Positions 13,501 through 23,600 of a DNA stretch of 64,000 bases are shown one piece after another. Source of the stretch: Augochlora pura (taxonomy: Eukaryota; Arthropoda; Insecta; Hymenoptera; Halictidae); contig NC_135777.1 of assembly GCF_028453695.1 (NCBI RefSeq), forward strand, positions 17,101,714-17,165,713, written 5' to 3'. The position numbers and the translations under genes are program-made. Below the pieces are notes generated by a model that had not been told where the DNA came from, did no database searches, and saw only the letters and a list, made by a program, of their open reading frames with translations. Positions within the stretch are counted from its first letter, which is position 1, and every line of letters begins with the position of its first letter.

Positions 13501-16500
13501 ATAATGGCTTCCAATAGTCTATTACTTATGAAAATAATTCATAAAAAAGGGGAAGCCACTATGCGGATGCAAATACTAAGTTTTCACAATCACACGAATC
13601 TGCTAGTAAAAATTCCATATTCCAAATTCCATATTCCAATATTCCAAAAATCTCATAGCATTAAATATTCCATAAAAGCCAAAAGAGTCAATGAAAAATT
13701 GTAATTGTCAGATCAATTGCATCTTGAAAACGTGAGAAATTTCGCTAACCTGTTCCAATAGCGTTTGATTATCAGTGGCAAGGAGTTATCAGGAATTCGT
13801 CGAAAGAATTCGTTAATTTGAAATGCCATTTAAACCCCGTGTCATCCGTTTATCTCCGAGCACGCCAGTCAGATTCGTTTACAGTGGCTATTCGGAATAA
13901 GTAGCTGACGAGTCTCCGATAAAGCCATTAAGCGAAGAAGATCAACCAGTGTTTTGGTAGAAACGGTTTTAATTTCAAAAATAGAACCGAATCCCGACGC
14001 GCGGAACGGTGCTATTGGATTGGCGGGATTCGCGAGGAACTGTAAATTATGGACTTTTTCTTTGGAACGGAACCGTTGTAGCGCCGTTCTCGTGTAGAAA
14101 CATCGACGATTCTGTATTAACAGATAAACCCTACATATACATACGTTAGACGGTGGCTGCTGAATTTTGATCAAATATGGATCGAAGATAACGTTCGTTG
14201 ATCGCCGTGTCTCGGCGTGTCAGTTTCCGCCGATGTCTGAACGAACAATTCGACGAATAAATTACAATTCGCTGCACGAAACAGCGCCGCGATATTCGAG
14301 CGACGATTTCCTGGTGATATATTAATCAATAGGAGCGAGACATTGACGAATCCGCAAGTCTGCGGACTTCTCGAAACGGCGATATTCTACTTAAATGCAT
14401 CTTACGTTTTTGTAAGACGTAGAAAACAAGTGTAACAGATTTAATAGTTCGATCTGATAGTTTGAGAGGAATTGTGCAAAAGAAACTAGAAATAACTAGT
14501 CTGCTAATCTTTTCGCAATTTTTTATAATCGTAGCCTGTATAATTAACCCTGTAACCGCAGTTTATGGCACGGAATCATGGTCTGGTTTTAATTTTTATA
14601 TATAGTGTTTTAAGAATTAGATTAAAAAGGGGAAACAGAATATAAATTTATTTGCAATGAATAACGTTGTTATAGTCCGCTTTTAATTAAGTTATTCAAC
14701 ACTGATTCGAATAACAGCGAACACAGATATGGGAAGGTTCGATAATCGAAACTATCACATCCTTTTTATTATTATTTTCGTTATCATATCCTTGTTATTA
14801 TTATTTTTGTTATCATATCCTTGTATTTGACAAACTTATACAAACATTGACAGTCTCTAAACAACTAAAAAAATTCCATGCGACATAATTATTGCCAATC
14901 CGTATACCACAAACGCTCCACAGCTAATAAATCAGCCACAAGTCGTTGCAAGTAAAATAATTAATAGATTTCAGCAACAACCGCTTCCGTATAGATCGTG
15001 TTACGCAAATTCAGCGCGCGTAGCGCATTCTATACACACCAGTTTCGCACTTATAACAATTTATAATGAGCTTTTGCGATCACTAACATGCATATTAGGT
15101 TGCTGTCACTCTTATCACGTGCCATAGGCACAATGTAAGTGTCCAACGATAAGACGTGTACACACCTGATATAGAGTATCAAAACCTCGCTAATAGAAAC
15201 ACCGTCGCCGGTTTAGAATAAAAATCGTGTAACTGGCGTTCTAATCTCAGAACGGACGGGGAACGCCTGTTAAAAATCCCATAGCCTGATTAACGCTCGA
15301 ACGGACCGAAGGCTGTATCGAATTGTCCCTGGGCTCTAATCTATTAAGAGCCACCTTATTACGGAAAACTGGAGGAGGCTGTTGAGCCCCGACGTCGCCG
15401 GGGATCCATACTCGAGGATATTTGATCAGATCTTAGGCGAACGCGATTGATTTACTACGAGACAGCCCTCCGGATGAGCAGCTCCGACGGTGTCTAACTG
15501 CGTCATTTGGCAATAATAAATCGGGCGTAAATCAGGCCTCGAATTACACCGCGCGATGTTGTCAGATAAGCCGCGAGCGCGCGGGACCCGGCCCGTTTCT
15601 TCGCCTCCCATTTTTTCGTCGGTGTTTACCTGTTTGTCAGCCGATTGCTCGCGGATCCCGTGTCCTGTCAACCGTTGTCGCGGCTGCCTACCTGATTCTG
15701 AGTGATTAAGTGCCGGGCTGTAAAATTCGCCGCGCGCGGATCCGAATTTTCGCGGCTGACAGGCCGGTTCCAGGCTTGCCGGGATAACAATCCTTAACAA
15801 TACACGGCGTTTTCTGCGCCGCGGCAGCGAAACGTGCCACGGATACGCGACGGATTACCCGCGCTATTAAAGTGGCGACGAGAGCTCCTTGGCCCCTGCG
15901 GACGGAGCTGTTTGCACGCCCGTAAATCATTGTCCAGATAAGGTACACGTTCCTTGAGCTTAGTACTATTTAACGCCTGCCTAAAACTTTTCCATAATCT
16001 GCCGCCTTAGTGCCGTGCCAACCGGCGAGACGCCGCTACGGAGGCTGCGGTTCTTGATGCATCTGCAACAGACGTTGCCATTCAATGAATATAGCGGGGA
16101 ATACGGTGAAAGAACTGCAAGCTGTTTCGTATGACTAAGCTGAGATATTGTTCTATATTTGTATAAAGGTTTGCAGTCACGATATTCGTCTTTTTGCAGG
16201 CCGTGCTCGTCTTCTTTCTTAACTGAACTTATTCTTTCGCGGTTAATCCTTTGCGCTGTAATAACGAGTCAGACTCGCGATAAAGATTCTACGCGAGATC
16301 TACTAAATTAATAAATTATTAATTTCGTACAAATCGAAATCAAATTGAATTTTTCTATTATCAAAGTTTAGAAACTTCAGCATTTTTTACAAAAATCTAT
16401 TTTTATGGTAAAGTATTCTTTTCGCGAGCTTTATTAATCGCTCTGTCGAAATGACTACTTCCACAGATGAAAGTACATACATACATTTTTAAATAATTAT

Positions 16501-19500
16501 TTTTACGTACATATAACAAATGGCGAATTTTTCGCGATTTTATCTACATTAAAATAGTTAATTCGATTCCGGGAACGTAAAGTGAAAGAAATAAATCGAT
16601 GAATCCTGAAACACTTTATATTTTATTTTGTCCAAATAAATTCTTATTCGAATAAAATTTCACAGTGATCAATCTCTATTGAACATTTATTTAATAGAAT
16701 ATAAAAATTTATTCGATTCGTTAATCTTGTTCGAATGAAATGTTGCGAAATAAAATCTGTGACCGTCAATATCGAGGCTGACAATCGGTGGAAAAAATAT
16801 TTAAGAAGATTCCTCGGTTGTTAAATGAAAGGATGATCACCGATCAGCCCGATCTTGAAGAGCAATGCATTTCTGGTTCACAGATGACACTGCTGTCCCT
16901 GTGCAGAGGCGGGAACGAATTATCGGAGGAGACCAAGCGTAACTTCGAGTCCTGGCTGCAGCAGCAACAGTTGGGCTTGGGTCTGAACCCGATCGTGCCT
17001 ACCTCGAACCACCATCACCACCATCACACGCAGAGCCCTCAGCCCGACGGCGCCGGCAACATCGGCTCGGCTGGCGGCGCCATCGGTCCACCGCATCCGG
17101 CGCTCCTTCAGTACTCCCATAAAACGAGGATGAGGACCAGCTTCGACCCCGAGTTGGAGCTGCCGCGTCTTCAGCGTTGGTTCGGCGAGAACCAGCACCC
17201 GTCGAGGCAACAGATCCAACAGTACGTCTCGGAATTGAACTCTCTGGAGTCACGGCGGGGCAGGAAGCCGCTGGACGTCAACAATGTCGTGTACTGGTTT
17301 AAGAACGCCAGGGCGGCGCAGAAGAGGGCCGAGAACAGGGGCGTCAACGGGTATAGTCCGCCTGGGCTGAGTCCGAGGGGCGCCAGCATCGTCAGCGAAG
17401 ATTGCTCCGACGAGGAGGAGGATTCCAGACATCAGGTAGAGATCTGTTCTCTTCCAATCGAAGGTTCTTTGTTTTCCTCTCTTTTAGATAGTTTGTATTT
17501 TTTAGAATCGTTCAGGTTTGCTTCTAATTTCTATACGTTATTTTAGAATCGTGAACATCGTATAAGCTGTTTGAGACCATTTCAACTAAATTCTGGGAAT
17601 TGAAATTTATTTTTATATCGCTGAAGTTCTAAGTATTATGTAAGACTAAATTTGTTTTAACATTATCGAAATTCCAGATATTATTTAAGATTATTTGGAC
17701 TAAACTGTACGCACTAAACTTTATTATTAAATTGTTGAAATTTTGGAGACTATTTAAAACTATCTGCACTATAAACAGTCAACCATATTTTAAAATAATA
17801 AATTGTTATCAGACATTCGATTAAAAATGATTATTAGTAATATTTATTTATGTTTCGACCCTTCAATGTAAATATAATTTTGACATACACCTTCCAACGT
17901 AAGCTACGCATGCTGAGAATATTAAAAAGCAATTTAAAGAAATCATAAAATCACTGTACATTAACCGAACTGTAAATTAACCTAACAATAAATTTGCTCG
18001 CTAACCAATACACATGTTAGTAAGCAACAATAATACGATGAAGAAAATGTGACTTACGCCACTATTACTTCGACCCCCTCATACACGAGCGTCACATATC
18101 GCGCACGGTATAATCGTCGCAACCCTGAAGAAAATATTACGACAAGAGCGTAAGAAAAGTTCCCGAAAGCTAAAACGATAACCTTACCTGGAACGGCTGG
18201 CACCGATTACAAGACATTCTGTCATACTCGAATGTTGCAGTCAGCCTCGCCATCTCCTTGTCCGCCCGGAAGTCCGCCGGTCGGGCCACTGTCACTGACA
18301 ACGAGACCCGAGGATCAACAACCTCCACCCTCGACGCCATCCTCTGTGAAACAGGAGGACGCCCGGGTGTCCTCCGGCTCCGAGGACGAGGAGGCAAGGC
18401 CGACCGGTCCCATGCCGGGATTCTCGTTGGTACCGAGTCCGATGTTCGGCCACGGGATCATGTATATGTCACCTTACTTGCCGCCGCGCGGCCCCGCCGG
18501 CTGCTCGACCGGCATGCTCGACGAGAGGAGGAAGAGGAACCGGACATTCATCGATCCTGTGACGGAAGTGCCGAGGCTCGAGGCTTGGTTCACCCTCAAT
18601 ACTCATCCCACTCACGCGGTAAGTTGTACAGCGAAGTTTAATTATCGGTACACACAGTCGTTTCCCGATCCTCTGTATTAATATCACAAAGCTCGGCAAC
18701 GCTCTCTCGACCGTGTTCGCGTTCGCTCGCACCGCCGCTGAATGCTACACGATTTTCCAATAGGAGCCACACCGGATGTTTTCGATGATCGTGTTCGCCG
18801 CTGTCGTTCGTCGTTTGTCTGTCCGCGCTGCAGCCTGCCGACGAATTTTAATCGAGGGTTTTGTCTCTATGGTTGTAGGGGCTCGGCACGTCGGAGGCGT
18901 GCAAGCGAAGCGGATGTTTGCGAAAATGATTCTTGCGAAGGGAAACCCGGTGAATAATGCGCGCCGGTTATCGTGAAACTTTGCACATGCTGTTTAATCC
19001 TCGGACTACGATCACTGGGTCATTTTCACCGAGCGTATTTCGGTATTTAATTAGTCAATTTTCCGTCGTTTACATGTGCAATGAAACAAATGAAATGTTA
19101 CGATAAAAATGAATTTCAAAATTACGTTAAACAAATTAGCGTTACCATTCGTGACGGACTTGTTAATAACATGGAAAAATGATAAAAATTGTAAAACAAT
19201 AAATAACCGAATACCATAAAATGTTTAAATATAACGAAGGAACACTCGATCGAGTATCGATATCGTGCGAAACCATTTTGCCAACCCCTTGCACTACAAT
19301 AACGAGTCAGACTCGTGGTGAAGATTTTACGCGAGCTCTACCAAATATGAATATTATTAATTTCTTCTACATCGAAGTAAAAATAAATTCTTCTGTTATC
19401 AAAGCATAGAAACGAAGGTAAATAAAGACAATAAAGGAACAAAAAATTATCTGGTCCTATTAGAAAAATGATTAAGTACGAATAAGTGCTAATCGTCGCA

Positions 19501-19781
19501 GCATGAGAGGAGCGGTAGTGCAAAGGGTTAAGAATCGCGTAAACCCGACCGATAAGATTGATTTCGATATGTAATAAATCTCGCATCGTCTGTTTAATTT
19601 ACAGCTAATTCTAAAATACACAGAGGAGCTGAACCGGATGCCGTACCGGATGAAGTTCCCGCGGCTGGAGCCAAAGAACGTGCAATTCTGGTTCAAGAAT
19701 CGCCGGGCCAAGTGCAAACGCTTGAAGATGTCTCTGTTCGACGGCGAGTCGCCGCAGCCTCATCCGTATCACGCAGACTAG
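7367..19781 (+). CDS. dve: Homeobox protein defective proventriculus (Dve/DVE-1), 3' five exons, 5' partial
   Basis: This is a SATB-family-like transcription regulator acting in the nucleus. The exons are 7367-7509, 7952-8254, 16884-17435, 18241-18618 and 19605-19781. They join in frame with GT/AG borders into about 517 visible residues ending at TAG. Residues 1-149 align by eye with the SATB1 ULD domain (IPVHCVVE, ALVRLGYS, KWNPVP-like NWKPLP, VATLKIQV). The alignment runs across the 8254/16884 junction, which supports that splice. Homeodomain 1 is at about 229-302 (YWFKNARAAQ) and homeodomain 2 at about 429-502 (FWFKNRRAKCK). Both have Lys at position 50 and extra residues before helix 3, as in fly Dve. 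A His run and a VKQE SUMO-type motif (Lys about 370) lie between domains. In Drosophila, Dve represses rhodopsin genes together with Otd and patterns the midgut. The N-terminus is missing because the first exon starts at codon position 2. Confidence 0.93.
7952..8254 (+). CDS. dve: dve exon B: second half of the ULD domain
   Basis: The acceptor is CGTTTTCTAG and the donor is GAG|GTGAGT; both borders are phase 0, giving 101 codons. It encodes ALVRLGYSSD, NWKPLPMEKV, VGDILAEL and VATLKIQVYR, which track the SATB1 ULD, and ends with GCPLDE where SATB1 has ECPLSQ. The ULD mediates oligomerisation in SATB1; the same role here is inferred from homology. Confidence 0.93.
8341..8436. repeat. Short tandem repeat of TAAATTAAATTTATTATTRTT-type units
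   Basis: Four imperfect copies of a unit of about 25 bases (TTATTATT, spacer, TAAATTAAATT) follow the donor site of dve exon B. It is intronic, with no function evident. Confidence 0.6.
8998..9180 (+). pseudogene. Mariner-family transposase relic (N-terminal DNA-binding region only)
   Basis: The frame reads FKRGDFNLRDNPRRG, then DEDILHNLVDENRRIST and DELSTTF, then HRRLGIKRF and a stop. This is the pattern of the second helix-turn-helix of mariner/SETMAR-type transposases (RSGDF-L-D-PR-GRP, DED-L--LVE-NPR-TTRELA, HR-L--IGK). I see no upstream QRWF block and no catalytic D,D(34)D core downstream in any frame, so the copy is truncated and inactive. Terminal repeats were not identified. It lies inside a dve intron. 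Confidence 0.75.
10110..10271. mobile_element. MITE-like element, right end preserved (TGCAGTGGG-TTAA)
   Basis: The last 45 bases resemble the right ends of the elements at 11168-11360 and 44520-44765: a TTTTAGAT block, then AAAATGG, then GAGTGCAGTGGGTTAA. The left terminus is not recognisable, so the start given is approximate. Assignment to a piggyBac-like group rests on the TTAA plus GGG end and is inference. Confidence 0.55.
11168..11360. mobile_element. MITE-like element with TTAA-CCCTTTGCACTC ends (193 bp)
   Basis: The left end TTAACCCTTTGCACTC is matched by the right end GAGTGCAAAGGGTTAA, an inverted repeat of 16 bases including the TTAA. The interior is AT-rich and non-coding. TTAA target duplications with CCC...GGG termini are the signature of piggyBac-superfamily elements, so a non-autonomous derivative is the best explanation. 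It lies inside a dve intron. Confidence 0.72.
12079..12096. repeat. Poly-C run (18 bases)
   Basis: Eighteen consecutive C are followed by TCCCGCC. It is a simple-sequence tract in a dve intron. Confidence 0.85.
12261..12655. repeat. Tandem duplication, unit about 140 bp, about 2.5 copies
   Basis: Two adjacent copies share the same order of blocks: CATTTGTATTATATTTTA, then TTTTTTGTATTATATTTAT, then TCTTCAATACA-AAA, then AAACATAACCTTGACA, then TATATTTTATTTAT. The boundary is near 12423. A third partial copy starts near 12560. Confidence 0.7.
13151..13196. repeat. Short imperfect inverted repeat (hairpin)
   Basis: GCATAAAAA and AGTGTTTA on the left pair with TAAACACT and TTTTATGC on the right, around a loop of about 8 bases. 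A 4-base bulge sits in the left arm. It is AT-rich and intronic. It is shorter than a typical miRNA precursor, so I do not call an RNA gene. Confidence 0.4.
16243..16380. mobile_element. MITE-like element, left part (TTAATCCTTTGCGC end, CGAGTC palindrome)
   Basis: It starts TTAATCCTTTGCGCTGTA and has the palindrome CGAGTC-A-GACTCG at 16265-16277. Over about 130 bases it parallels the left part of the element at 19281-19531: GATT-TACGCGAG, TCTAC, ATTATTAATTTC, TATTATCAAAG. No matching right end is visible, so this copy is truncated or decayed. It lies about 0.5 kb upstream of a dve exon. Confidence 0.65.
16884..17435 (+). CDS. dve: dve exon C: post-ULD region, His run and homeodomain 1
   Basis: The acceptor is TTTCTGGTTCACAG and the donor CAG|GTAGAG; both borders are phase 0, giving 184 codons. 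The first residues (MTLLSLCRGG, then ELSEETKRNFESWLQQQQ) align with SATB1 just after its ULD, so the ATG at 16884 is an internal Met. A run of six His follows. Homeodomain 1 lies at about 17121-17341 and ends in VVYWFKNARAAQKRAENRG, with the usual RR of helix 3 replaced by AR. Acidic DCSDEEED residues close the exon. The same frame is open upstream to 16782, so a slightly longer alternative exon is possible. Confidence 0.92.
17436..18240 (+). other. dve: dve intron between homeodomain exons
   Basis: This is an AT-rich intron of 805 bases with donor GTAGAG and acceptor GAATGTTGCAG. No repeat element or hidden exon is evident. Confidence 0.85.
18241..18618 (+). CDS. dve: dve exon D: Ser/Pro-rich linker and start of homeodomain 2
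   Basis: Both borders are phase 0 (acceptor GTTGCAG, donor GCG|GTAAGT), giving 126 codons. The linker is rich in Pro and Ser and carries SSVKQEDA, where VKQE fits the SUMO consensus psi-K-x-E; this is only a motif match. The end encodes RKRNRTFIDPVTEVPRLEAW, which opens homeodomain 2, and the intron interrupts the domain after THPTHA. Confidence 0.93.
18619..19604 (+). other. dve: dve intron splitting homeodomain 2
   Basis: The donor is GTAAGT and the acceptor TTTAATTTACAG, 986 bases apart. It contains a complete MITE-like element (19281-19531). A TTAATCCTCGGACTACG motif near 18994 could be the end of another such element, but no partner end was found. The adjoining reading frame after exon D stops soon, so it is not an alternative coding end of note. 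Confidence 0.8.
19281..19531. mobile_element. MITE-like element inside the dve homeodomain-2 intron
   Basis: The left end AACCCCTTGCACTA matches the right end TAGTGCAAAGGGTTAA in inverted orientation. The left TTAA is eroded to CCAA. A subterminal palindrome ACGAGTC-A-GACTCGT lies at 19302-19316. Its interior parallels the copy at 16243-16380. It ends 73 bases upstream of the last dve exon. Confidence 0.75.
19605..19781 (+). CDS. dve: dve exon E: end of homeodomain 2 and C-terminus
   Basis: The acceptor is TTTAATTTACAG. The exon encodes 58 residues plus TAG. It holds the recognition helix VQFWFKNRRAKCKRLKMS (Lys50, Asn51) and a short tail ending in HPYHAD. Joining it to exon D restores one continuous homeodomain. 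Confidence 0.94.
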   Translation, partial: LILKYTEELNRMPYRMKFPRLEPKNVQFWFKNRRAKCKRLKMSLFDGESPQPHPYHAD

Positions 19782-20065
19782 CTCAGCCCCTAAAACCTAC
19801 GTTTAATTAGAACAGAAAAAAAATAATGTATATGGAGCCATCGGCCTGGAAGGCATGCTCGCGCACCATGTAACACGCCAAGAGGAACGGAGAACGGAGA
19901 ATCTAACCAACCTGTTATATACCTTAATATCGTTGACCCATAACCAGAGACGAGCTGGTTGGTACTTTTATTGTAATTATTGCATAACGATTAATATAAT
20001 TATTATGGACCTTGATGAATGTACATATGAGAATAACGTCGAATAAAAACTATACGTCACAATAC
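19782..20065 (+). other. dve: dve 3' UTR with polyadenylation signal
   Basis: AATAAA is at 20042-20047, about 260 bases after the stop codon. The end coordinate is estimated from the usual distance to the cleavage site. No coding potential was seen in the interval. Confidence 0.6.
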
Positions 20066-20430
20066 AGCACAACGATTTTCATTATCCCCCGTAGCATGTA
20101 CATTTTCGTAATTGGCGCCTTAGTTTTCCGGCTGTAATTGTTAATATCGTATTACCATATGGCTGAGGAGAATTACAAATTTATTCAAGCTTATTCTTAA
20201 AGATATTGTAGGCAGTTTTTCAAAATAATTTCATTTAGTCGCAGCAATTAAATATGTCGGTAATACGTTCTCTTATATTTTTCATATGGTATAGAGAATT
20301 AATAAAAAGGAAGAAATTATTAGTTATCGAAAAGCTTATTTTTACAGATTTGCCTATATTAGTCAGAAATTATAATTCATACCAATTCGTTAAGCGAAAT
20401 TCGAAAGTAAACTCTGCGCGCTGAGAGCTC

Positions 20431-20684
20431 TTAACCCCTTATCGTACTTTGACGAGTCCGACTCGTGATGGAAATTAGTAGTAATAAATTATTAAGTATG
20501 GATGTTATTTTGTTATTTGAAGTTGGAACAAAATTTTAATCTCTTATTGTTATTAATATTTAAGCATTTAAGTATATTCAGGCATGGAATAAACATTAAC
20601 GTTCTGTCTCTTTTAAGAAATTATACCAATTGAAAAATTCCTAATCGCAGCAACGATGAAAAAAATGCTACGTCAAGGGGTTAA
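20431..20684. mobile_element. MITE-like element with TTAA-CCCCTT ends and ACGAGTC palindrome (254 bp)
   Basis: The ends are TTAACCCCTT and AAGGGGTTAA. A subterminal palindrome ACGAGTC-C-GACTCGT lies at 20452-20466. Its right half parallels, in reverse orientation, the left half of the element at 43377-43529, including a GAATTTTTCAATTG-like block. It sits shortly after the end of dve. Confidence 0.78.
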
Positions 20685-23600
20685 TTAAATTTCAAGAGAC
20701 TAAGCGTCAAATAGGAAATTCGTAAGCACGTTAGCTGCACAAATGGACGCGATACCTTTACCGTATATGTATACGGTATAGAGCGGAAACACGTGATACT
20801 GTCTCAAGTCTGGAAATGCAGAAACTGTCGAGACGAAATCTCGCGGTGAGATAAGACCCATCGCGTTGTTGTCGAGTCAACCCTAACTCAACCGGCACAA
20901 TAGTCTTCGGAGTCCTATCGTCAAGAAGCCGAAGGACCGTACCTGTTACATTGATACGGTAAGTTATCGATGTCCCGCGGTTTAAAATTTCTGTTTAACA
21001 CAATTAAGTATGGATGTGTGACGTTTCCTTTGACGATAAGCGTTCGTTCGTTCGCGCGCGCGAGTAATTGTATGGCGCGTGGTGCGCCGCGGAGGCACGT
21101 CGAACGATACTGTTGCCAGACGGCGCATTCATGGCTACGGTGTCTATTTTCTTTGTCAGTCGTTAAGAAAACCGCAGTGGGACACCGGTCTCTATGATTG
21201 AATGTACAGAACTCAAACTGCATTTAGTTTTCGGTACTGAAAAATGGATAAAATTAATAGTTAATGTTGATAGTTATGGTTTGGTTTGCACCGGTTGCAA
21301 AATACTTTGGATATGTGTTAAAATTGTTAAATATTGTGGCATATTATTATACTTCAACGAAGACACTAGAGATTTTGCTATATTTTTTAGTAAAATGTTC
21401 TTATCATTGCTAGAAAATTTTATGACTTTGACTATTAAAAATTAGGGTTTACTAACGCCAGGTTTTATTAATGCTTAAAATGTAATTAATATGTTATAAT
21501 AAATACGGAAGTTATTTTTTAAATTTTGTCAGTAATACAGTACATATACTAGTTTTTCACGATGACTTCCGCCACTATCATTATGAATGAAAAATAATAT
21601 AGTCTTTTTTATTTTCTGGCTACACAAACTTAACCTCGAAGACGCGTAAAATTTTGAACTAAATTATCAGCAATTGCAAGAACAGAGTAAGGTGGATATT
21701 AAATAAAGAAAAAACTCCATATTTCAAAACATTTGCGTATTATAAAAAAGATCGTAAAAAGAATAAAGCAAAGCTTGGTAATACCAAGAATAAATTATCA
21801 GAACATTAAACGATAATATTGCAGCCGCAGAAATCCTAAATATTAATTAATCAACATCAACAGTTTGTAAACATTGCATACGACTCAACGCTTTATCAGC
21901 TTGTCAATGTGACCCCATTTATTTTGTTACATTAAAAGGAATTAAAAATCCTCTCTTTTCATGACAACACTAAGATAGCTATTTCTATCCATTAAGAAGT
22001 TCTTAATCGTAAACTACAGACTTGCAACAATGATGAAACTATCGCCCGGAGATAATGAGTTAAGTTAAGTATCGAACCGCGACCGAATTCATTCTGAACA
22101 ATGCGCCGCGATTGAAAGGAAGAAACCGTTCCCAATTATTGCCCGTAAAACTCGTAACCGCGTGACCGCATAACCGTATTAGAAGCTTCTAAAACGAGAA
22201 TACGAAACGGACGTCTGGAAAACGCCACGTTAGTGGTGGATCATTAAAATCAGAATCGAATCCCTATAGCATACAGTGACACGATATTAGCGAACCCGGC
22301 CAGATCCATCAGGTCTTTCGGCTCCGTTTCCATCGCGAACGCCGCACGAAAACGAACAGGGTTGTTCTTGTCATCTATACGATACACCGTATAAGATGTT
22401 GTCGAGGAGATCGTACCGAATGGCGGGTCGGATTTAATGAGGATAGGCGGATTTGTCCAATTAAAGTGTCTTGCAAAGATCCACGGCAGCTCGTCGGCCG
22501 TTTATTCGCAAAACATCGAATTTCGGCTTTGCCCCGCCGTGCTTGCCTTTTCTTATCCGTGTACGCAGTCACAAACCTAAATGGTTATCCCTTTCGTTAT
22601 CGTTATCGAACTTCTATCAACTCGAGCGAACCGTTCGCGGGAGAGACGGCAAATTAAACGGAAGCTTTCCACTCTTGCATTCGTATCGAATAAGTGGCCC
22701 CGTAAACTGTGTACTTTATGTATTTATGATGAAATTGGGTGGTCGCAAATTAAAATAGAGGAAAGGATGAGGGAATCTGAAAATGTCAGCGGCTTATTTA
22801 TAATTTGTTATAGTGATGTTTCTATTTCTTGTAATTAAGGCAGACGATTTTTGTTTTGCATAGAAGGCTGCGGCCTAGTGACGCGCTGTACGTGTATTCA
22901 CTCGTAATTTATGTAACTAGGTTGATTTTATAAATTATATTAATATAGCAAACGTCAAGTTTTTGTACAATAATCTTAAAAAGTAGAACGATTAATATAC
23001 ATGTTACGACAGTGAGTAGTTTTGACTTAGTTTCATCCTAAATTCGAAACTGTTAATAAAGCGCAATAAAAATCTCGAATGTGAATAAATAACACGTCAA
23101 TCTGTTATTAAAAAATATCGCCGACATCACAATAAAATTAAATAACGAAATTACTTTTCCAGCGATAAAAAAGATATCAACGTAATATTTAACCTACTGA
23201 AGAATATTAAAAATAAGATAAAAAATATTACAAATAAACGAACAAAAATATCAGAAAGAAACATTTAAGAGTGATTTCGTAAACAAGATCTCTTCTGAAT
23301 TTTATATACGAGGTAGAGCGAGCTCGCGCAGAAATTTTTGTTTGACAAATGAAGTTTTAAGCAGAAATCCAAAGCTAGCGAATAAAAAGGCTGGTTAAAC
23401 GGATAAGAAAATTGAGCTCAAAGCAGAGGCCGAGAAAGAGATAGAGAGACGAGGGGGAGAACATAAGAAGTCGGGTAGGGTGGCAGGCCGATGCCTTATG
23501 AAAATCTAAAAGTCAGCAGCCTTGAGGATCATCCTTCTATCTGATCTTAATTTGTCAGCCAGCACGGGAACAATTTGGACCACACCCTCGCTAGTAAATC

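Larger units (their letters stand above)
8255..16883 (+). other. dve: Large dve intron (about 8.6 kb)
   Basis: The intron runs from donor GTGAGT to acceptor TTTCTGGTTCACAG. No exon is needed inside it, because the SATB1 alignment continues directly from GCPLDE into the next exon. It contains a mariner relic (about 8998-9180), MITE-like elements (about 10110-10271, 11168-11360 and 16243-16380), a tandem duplication (about 12261-12655) and a poly-C run (12079-12096). The GC-richer block at about 15230-16060 is a possible regulatory island. Reading frames on either strand here show no recognisable protein. Confidence 0.75.

Noticed and set aside
14544..14580. TTAACCCTGTAACCGC as a MITE end
   Set aside because: No partner end was found, and the similarity beyond TTAACCC is weak.
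16920..17432. Minus-strand frames over the homeodomain-1 exon
   Set aside because: The plus frame encodes an unmistakable homeodomain; the minus frames are low-complexity shadows.
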